DNA of 13,061 nucleotides from Phoronis ovalis (lineage: Eukaryota > Phoronida > Phoronidae). Positions within the stretch are counted from its first letter, which is position 1, and the number at the start of each line of letters is the position of its first letter. Positions 8,691 to 13,061 of this stretch are shown here, piece by piece. The position numbers and the translations under genes are program-made. The notes beneath the pieces are model-generated. The model had not been told where the DNA came from and made no database searches. It saw only the letters and a list, made by a program, of their open reading frames with translations. The DNA lies in the NCBI GenBank assembly GCA_028565635.1, contig JAOXYB010040728.1, positions 1 through 13,061 on the forward strand. The letters run 5' to 3'.

Positions 8691-8900
8691 GTTAAAATTA
8701 CTGAGTACATAATTATGTGTTAGACAGGAAAAGTAAATTTTCATAGCCTTCCATCAGTTAGCAACTTTCCAAAATGTATACTTTTGCTATGTTTTTTTCA
8801 TCTATCTGTTCAAAATTTGACAAGAAGTTTATAATTATAGATCCAGTAAGTTGTGCCAAACGGTACCCGCCAGAAATGAACGCAAATGTAACTTCAAACG
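8691..8900. repeat. Diverged dispersed repeat, copy 1
   Basis: It aligns in the same orientation with 11010-11220. Shared landmarks in order are GTGTTAGACAGGAAA, TCCATCAGTTAG, GTTCAAAATTTG, ACAAGAAGT, TCCAGTAAGTTGTG and AACGGTAC. Copies differ by many substitutions and a few indels, so they are old. The plus-strand open frame at 8774-9136 runs through this copy and across exon A; I regard it as a shadow. Confidence 0.65.
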
Positions 8901-8929
8901 CGCAATCATTAATAATGTATATGACTTAC

Positions 8930-9014
8930 CGTATTATCATCCATGTGACTAGGAATAACCTGAGACATATAATCGTAATTTGCTGCATTTTTCACGATCA
9001 CAATCAAGGCGTTT
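8930..9014 (-). CDS. Candidate alternative N-terminal exon A (85 bp)
   Basis: An exon-like block with an excellent acceptor (long T-run then GCAG, AG at 9016-9015) and a GTAAGT donor at 8929. Only one frame is open: phase 2 in, then 28 codons, phase 0 out. It begins NALIVIVKNAANYDY and ends SHMDDNT. The hydrophobic start could complete a signal peptide when joined to the 9824-9805 exon. Its phase-0 end fits directly onto the exon at 7893 (SNVTSN...), giving the short variable N-terminus usual for GABA-A subunits. It does not fit the exon at 8189, whose only open frame needs phase 2. I infer that it is used instead of that exon. No family match can be made from such a variable region; the evidence is splice sites and phase. 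Confidence 0.5.
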
Positions 9015-9804
9015 CTGCAAAAAAAACAACAAGTAACTTCAAATTTGGAAGTGGCATTGGGGCAATAAAGACATCAACGCATATAGTTAAGTTTAAAGTT
9101 GTTAGTTTCTTTAACGCCCACTGTGAGCTCATATGACTTGAGTGCAAATCTTACTAAATGTCTTCTATGTCGCTGGAATGAATTCAAATGACATGAATTA
9201 TAGAATCAGGCATTTCTGCATGATGGTATGTTTTCGCGGTGTATGCAGGGAATATATCAAATACCGCGATAATAACATCACAACTGTGATAAACTGTTAA
9301 GTACTGACAATTAAATATGAACATAGACTGCAAACTATTAAGTCAAAATGAAACTATTTTATTTTGCAAGCTAGTAAATTTCTAATAGATGGGACCAATA
9401 TCTTTAGCGCTTTTAATTATCCAAAAATACGTTTAATTTCTTTTTAAGGCTAGGAAGAGTACTTAAATAGAGGGATTTTGTAATATTTGCAAAAGTGCAT
9501 GATCAAATAAAATAACGTGTTAGTTTTGCTATTTCCTCATGATAATTTTTTAAGCTGACGAGGTGATCTCCGACTGGAAGAGAAATATACTTGTAACACT
9601 TCAAAATCCTCATTGTTTCGGTACTATTTATTAAGAGCGATTTTGAAGCCAGGAACTACTGTTTTTTATTCCAACAGGAAGCCAGTCAATTTAATGTACT
9701 CCATCAAGGTAAAATACGCTAAACGATGTGGTCTTCTTTAGTGAGTAGCCTAAAGCTTCCTTCGTTACTTATGCAGTAAAATCAAAAAATGAAAAGATAC
9801 TTAC

Positions 9805-9824
9805 AGAAATCGTCTTAATGTCAT
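9805..9824 (-). CDS. Candidate first coding exon (start codon, 6 residues)
   Basis: ATG at 9824-9822 opens MTLRRF plus two bases (CT), followed by a strong GTAAGT donor at 9804. The exon ends in phase 2, exactly what both downstream candidate N-terminal exons need; either join makes CTA (Leu). An in-frame TAA lies upstream at 9893-9891 with no other ATG between, which supports this as the first start if the 5' UTR is contiguous. The start context is weak, with C at -3. With the 9014-8930 exon the product begins MTLRRFLNALIVIVKNAA, a basic n-region and a short hydrophobic stretch that could be a weak signal peptide. The true first exon could lie elsewhere to the right, so the call is tentative. 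No promoter was recognised. Confidence 0.4.
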
Positions 9825-10901
9825 TTGCACCGAACAGATATTAAATCTATAATTTCCTAAGTATATTTTGTCAATAATAATAATAATATGTTAATTGAGA
9901 CAACAAATGATTTAATTTTTCAGGTCACACATTTCGACATGTTTACGTTAGACATGTAATTAACCATTGAATAATGTTTCGTGACACCTTTACTTTAAAG
10001 CTGTTAAGTTGTTGTTTATAAATATTGTAAAGCGAGTTTGCTTTTCTGATTTAACAGATACACTGAAGCAGACATGGACGGCACTCAAGACTGAGTAAGC
10101 AGTGAGCATGGATTGCAATACTTAAATGCACTTAATTATTATCGCAGTATGTCCTATGGCTCTCAGCAAAGTACATAAACAAATAACGAACGTACTCGAA
10201 GAGGCTTCTCAAAAGTGCGACAAAATTAAATTAACGTATTCATTTAGAAAACAATTAAAAATTGCTATAATTATATCCTTGACTTTGGTGGTTATCAGTA
10301 CATAAACCGTAGATTTATAAACATGTACATGGTTTTTGCAAAATATTCCTTTCTTAAGTTTTGGTCCAGACAAATTCTGTAGCTTCATACATGAAGATAT
10401 TTCAATAAATTCGGTCAAAATTGTGATTGGCCTTGACTGTAACAATAGCAAAAAAAAATAATTTAATGTTCAATATATGTACGCGTAGCGCCAATAACAA
10501 AATGTTGGTTTAACTGGTTTCTACATAATTTTTATCAGAAAACGTATCATAAAAAGATCTACAGCCGTGAATATTCACCGTGAGGTTACTTGTTAGTCTA
10601 AGCACTTGAACAGTAAACTTAAAACGTTACAGTCTCTGATATAATTTACATACCTTAAACAAGTTAGAAATCATACGCCTTGTACAAATGTTGCCTACTT
10701 ATTTGTAACTGTAATAAATTTTGGATAGATACAGCTAATTTTCGAGACGAATACATAATTTAATTTCTGAAAAAGTAGAAGTTTCATCGACTCTAACATT
10801 CCTATTAATCATGAAGACATAATAAATGTCCCGGTTGGATACCGATCAGGTTGGAAACTCCATGACTTAGTTAAAGTACCGTACCGTAAGGGACAACCGT
10901 T

Positions 10902-10927
10902 ATTCAACTCTATATATTGAGTTGAAT
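10902..10927. other. Short perfect hairpin (9-bp stem)
   Basis: ATTCAACTC and GAGTTGAAT are exact reverse complements separated by the 8-base loop TATATATT. No T-tract or promoter context tells what it does; it may be part of an old repeat. Confidence 0.6.
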
Positions 10928-11009
10928 TTTTGGGATAGTTCAGGAAAATAAAGATAGACTACTACTTGGGTAAAAATTCGCTTTATCCAAAGTATAAACT
11001 TGAAAAATG

Positions 11010-11220
11010 GTCATCATACTGATTATATTATCGCGTGTTAGATAGGAAACGTGAATTTCATACTTTTCCAGTTAGTTCATTTCAAACAATATACACTTTT
11101 ACTGGGTTTCCGTTGCATGAAACTGTTCAAAATTTGTGAGAAATTTAACAAGAAGTATTTAGTTCCAATAATATGTGACGAACGATACTTGCGACCACAA
11201 ATCAACGAAAAAAGTTTAAT
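11010..11220. repeat. Diverged dispersed repeat, copy 2
   Basis: The partner of 8691-8900 in the same orientation, with GTGTTAGATAGGAAAC, TTCCAGTTAG, GTTCAAAATTTG, ACAAGAAGTATT, TTCCAATAATATGTG and AACGATAC in order. It is slightly longer in the middle. No terminal inverted repeats, poly-A tail or target duplication were recognised. Confidence 0.65.
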
Positions 11221-12974
11221 GAAGAAATTTCAGTAGGTAATTGATAAAATAATCCATCAGTGCTATTTACATTGATAATAATTTATAAACTACAAATGTT
11301 AACGAAGCTCATCAATTTTCAAGCATATACTCACAATATACAGTTATTTGTCGAAATGTGTTAACACAGCTATCCCCATAAATAAAGAAAACTACTAACT
11401 TACTTACTTTTAACGCGTGTTAATCCAAGCCATTTGTTTCTTTTTAATTAGCTTGAGTTTGCAGATAAATTAAGTGTACTAAAATCAACGCTCGATATAT
11501 ATTCTAAAATAAGATAATATCTGGAGGCAATTGATACCAAATTCACTTATTAGACAAATGATCAGAAGATGGAGATTGGTTAAAAATGTTATTGGCAAAT
11601 AAATATTCTTTCGTTAAACAGGCGTCAAAATATATTATTAAATTTGTAATCAGTTTGGTATTTGTACTAGATGTAGCAACATTTTTCTAGCTAACAATTT
11701 TCAATTTAAGATCTGTAATTGTGATATTACTGTTTAGTGGACGGGCTACAGTTAGTGCGGTTTGGGAACGTCATTTTTACAAATGATGAGCGATGTCAAA
11801 GAGACATAAGTACCGTGAAGAGAATATACTACGCTAAAGATTTAAACTTAATTTGTAATATCATCATGTATCCAATGCATAGATTCAATTGATGTTTCGT
11901 ACTTGCATGGCAAAGCCCTCCCCCTTCCGTAATACCTGTAATAACACAAATAATGTTAATGTATTTCTGCATACTATGTACAAAAATCATTGTGGATTTT
12001 TATGATGTGATCACAACTTAATGTCAAGAAATGCCTATACAGTGTCAATCTTTACAGATATCGATCACCTCCAATTTGATTAGGAGCACAATTTAGATTT
12101 CATTTCCTTTATCTCACACCGAGTTCCCACTATGCCGTACGAGCAAAAATTCAAATTATGTGTTCTTGTCCATGAGATGCAACTAATTATATCTGTTGGC
12201 AAACATAAAGATCAAACACATACAATAAACGTACCATTCTTTTATATTCTAATTCCGGTAATATTGACCACCAGTTTGGCGAACCATTGCACAAGATTTT
12301 TAGTATAGGAACGGTAAAGTTTTCCTCCTTATACTGTTTTGATATTTCAATGAAAGTACGGTTTATTGATTATTCGGATTATGTTGAAATGTTCAAGTAG
12401 TCTTTTCGATCTGTTCTACAGAAAAATGAAATGCTGCTACTATAGTTAAATAATAAGTTTGTCTACAACTCATCTATTTCATAAAGACTCTTTTTTAATA
12501 CATTTTTTATTTGTCTCTTGTATGTGAAGCCCAAGTGCGGTCATAATTTTACGATAGTTAACCAAGTTCAGTGAAATTAAAGCACGGTAGAAATACTGGC
12601 CAGTTACTAAATTTAATCATACATTACCTTAAGTTAGAAAAGGTTTCCTTGTAAAAACCCGAAGTAATGTTCTTACAGTAATGCAGTTGACTTTGTATTA
12701 GAATTGACAAACAATTCTATGTTAAACAAATCAATGTCAATTTCTGTATCTAGTTGAATAAACTGACAGTTTTAATGAGTCAACTAACCTTCAAAACGCA
12801 AAGGATCATAGGTCACGCTATGATACAAGAGCGAACTATAAGTCTTCCGTTTATAGCTCAGATAAACATTTTCACATAGTGATTGCTTTAAAAATAAATA
12901 TAGCGTTTTTCCAAATAGAAAGATGCGTGTTTCTTGGAAGAACTAATAGAAAAGGCATTATCTGTTTACACAAC

Positions 12975-12991
12975 TATATATATATATATAT

Positions 12992-13061
<70 letters not shown>
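12975..13061. repeat. Compound microsatellite (TA)n then (TAGA)n, cut by window end
   Basis: Ten TA units (12975-12994) pass into a perfect TAGA tetranucleotide tract from about 12993 to the last base, roughly 17 units. The perfection suggests a young, probably polymorphic tract. Its full length is unknown. Confidence 0.97.

Larger units (their letters stand above)
1..9824 (-). other. Partial gene locus: GABA-A receptor alpha/GRD-like Cys-loop subunit
   Basis: This is the span of the recognisable exons of one split gene, open at the left edge. In gene order the supported chain is 7893-7770, 5001-4934, 4682-4456 and 1550-1468. Their phases fit (0 to 1, 1 to 0, 0 to 2, 2 to 1) and all inner junctions have GT and AG ends. 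The product would be a subunit of a pentameric ligand-gated chloride channel in the plasma membrane. The motifs FRQSWKDERL, WKPDTYF, NKLLRI..DGTLLY.MRLT and CPM.L..FPMD....CPL..GS are more alpha/GRD-like than RDL-like or beta-like. Introns between the supported exons are 2768, 251 and 2905 bp. Binding loops B and C and TM1-TM4 are absent; since the last exon ends in mid-codon, coding must resume left of position 1 or in an exon I failed to see. Confidence 0.9.
9825..13061. other. 3.2 kb upstream of the candidate start, no recognisable gene
   Basis: If 9824 is the start, this is 5' UTR and upstream flank; otherwise part is intron. I looked on both strands for exons with receptor motifs, signal peptides and good splice pairs. 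Short starts such as ATG ATC CTT TGC followed by a GTTAGT donor (12809-12787) end in phase 0 and do not fit the downstream exons. The open frame at 10451-10209 has no motif. The stretch holds repeat copy 2, a small hairpin and the terminal microsatellite. No core promoter could be identified with confidence. Confidence 0.6.

Noticed and set aside
8774-9136. 120-residue plus-strand open frame
   Set aside because: It runs antisense through candidate exon A and through a diverged repeat copy, with no domain pattern; it is best explained as a shadow in A+T-rich DNA.
9229-9276. CGCGGT ... ACCGCG inverted pair
   Set aside because: Only about nine paired bases with a bulge; no context for a functional element.
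10209-10451. 80-residue minus-strand open frame
   Set aside because: Low-complexity Ile/Lys-rich translation with no motif, no suitable splice signals and no fit to the receptor.
11390-11440. ATG GCT TGG ATT start near a GTAAGT donor as an alternative first exon
   Set aside because: An in-frame TAA appears before the donor.
1-13061. Search for CRISPR arrays, bacterial operons, tRNA or rRNA genes
   Set aside because: No regular spacer-repeat array, no Shine-Dalgarno gene runs and no cloverleaf with A and B boxes were seen; the window is eukaryotic intron-rich DNA.

Overview
The window looks like animal nuclear DNA: strongly A+T-rich, with short exons bounded by GT/AG splice sites and long introns full of small non-autonomous repeats. 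The protein is closest in pattern to Cys-loop GABA-A receptor subunits. The repeat types, especially the GGGGGGCAC...GTATGTGCCGCCC and 'AAACGCCCAC' families, suggest a marine invertebrate, most likely a mollusc such as a bivalve. That taxonomic guess is inference.

The one gene I can support runs on the minus strand and is partial: it encodes the first part of the extracellular ligand-binding domain. Read in the gene's direction (high to low coordinates), the coding exons are: a candidate start exon (9824-9805); two candidate alternative N-terminal exons (9014-8930 and 8189-8042); an exon with the N-terminal helix and the LLxGYDxxLRPG signature (7893-7770); a 68-bp exon (5001-4934); a 227-bp exon with binding loops D, A and much of E (4682-4456); and an 83-bp exon with the complete Cys-loop (1550-1468). 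The last four splice together with matching phases and no stop. The 68-bp and 83-bp sizes equal those of the corresponding exons in vertebrate GABA-A receptor genes. Loops B and C and the four membrane segments are not in the window; they should lie beyond position 1.

The most interesting coding signal is at the N-terminus. Exons 9014-8930 and 8189-8042 both enter in phase 2 and leave in phase 0. Either one alone keeps the frame, but using both would shift it. This points to mutually exclusive exons giving two different N-termini.

The introns contain a 487-bp MITE with long inverted repeats and a 9-bp target-site duplication (5261-5747), a roughly 315-bp foldback element (2596-2910), an interrupted roughly 33-bp tandem repeat (5855-5932 and 6233-6352), a G-rich dispersed repeat (about 2098-2290) and a short array of GCAAAT units. 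A diverged repeat has two copies, near 8691-8900 and 11010-11220. The right-hand 3.2 kb (9825-13061) holds no gene I can recognise and ends in a TA/TAGA microsatellite cut by the window edge.
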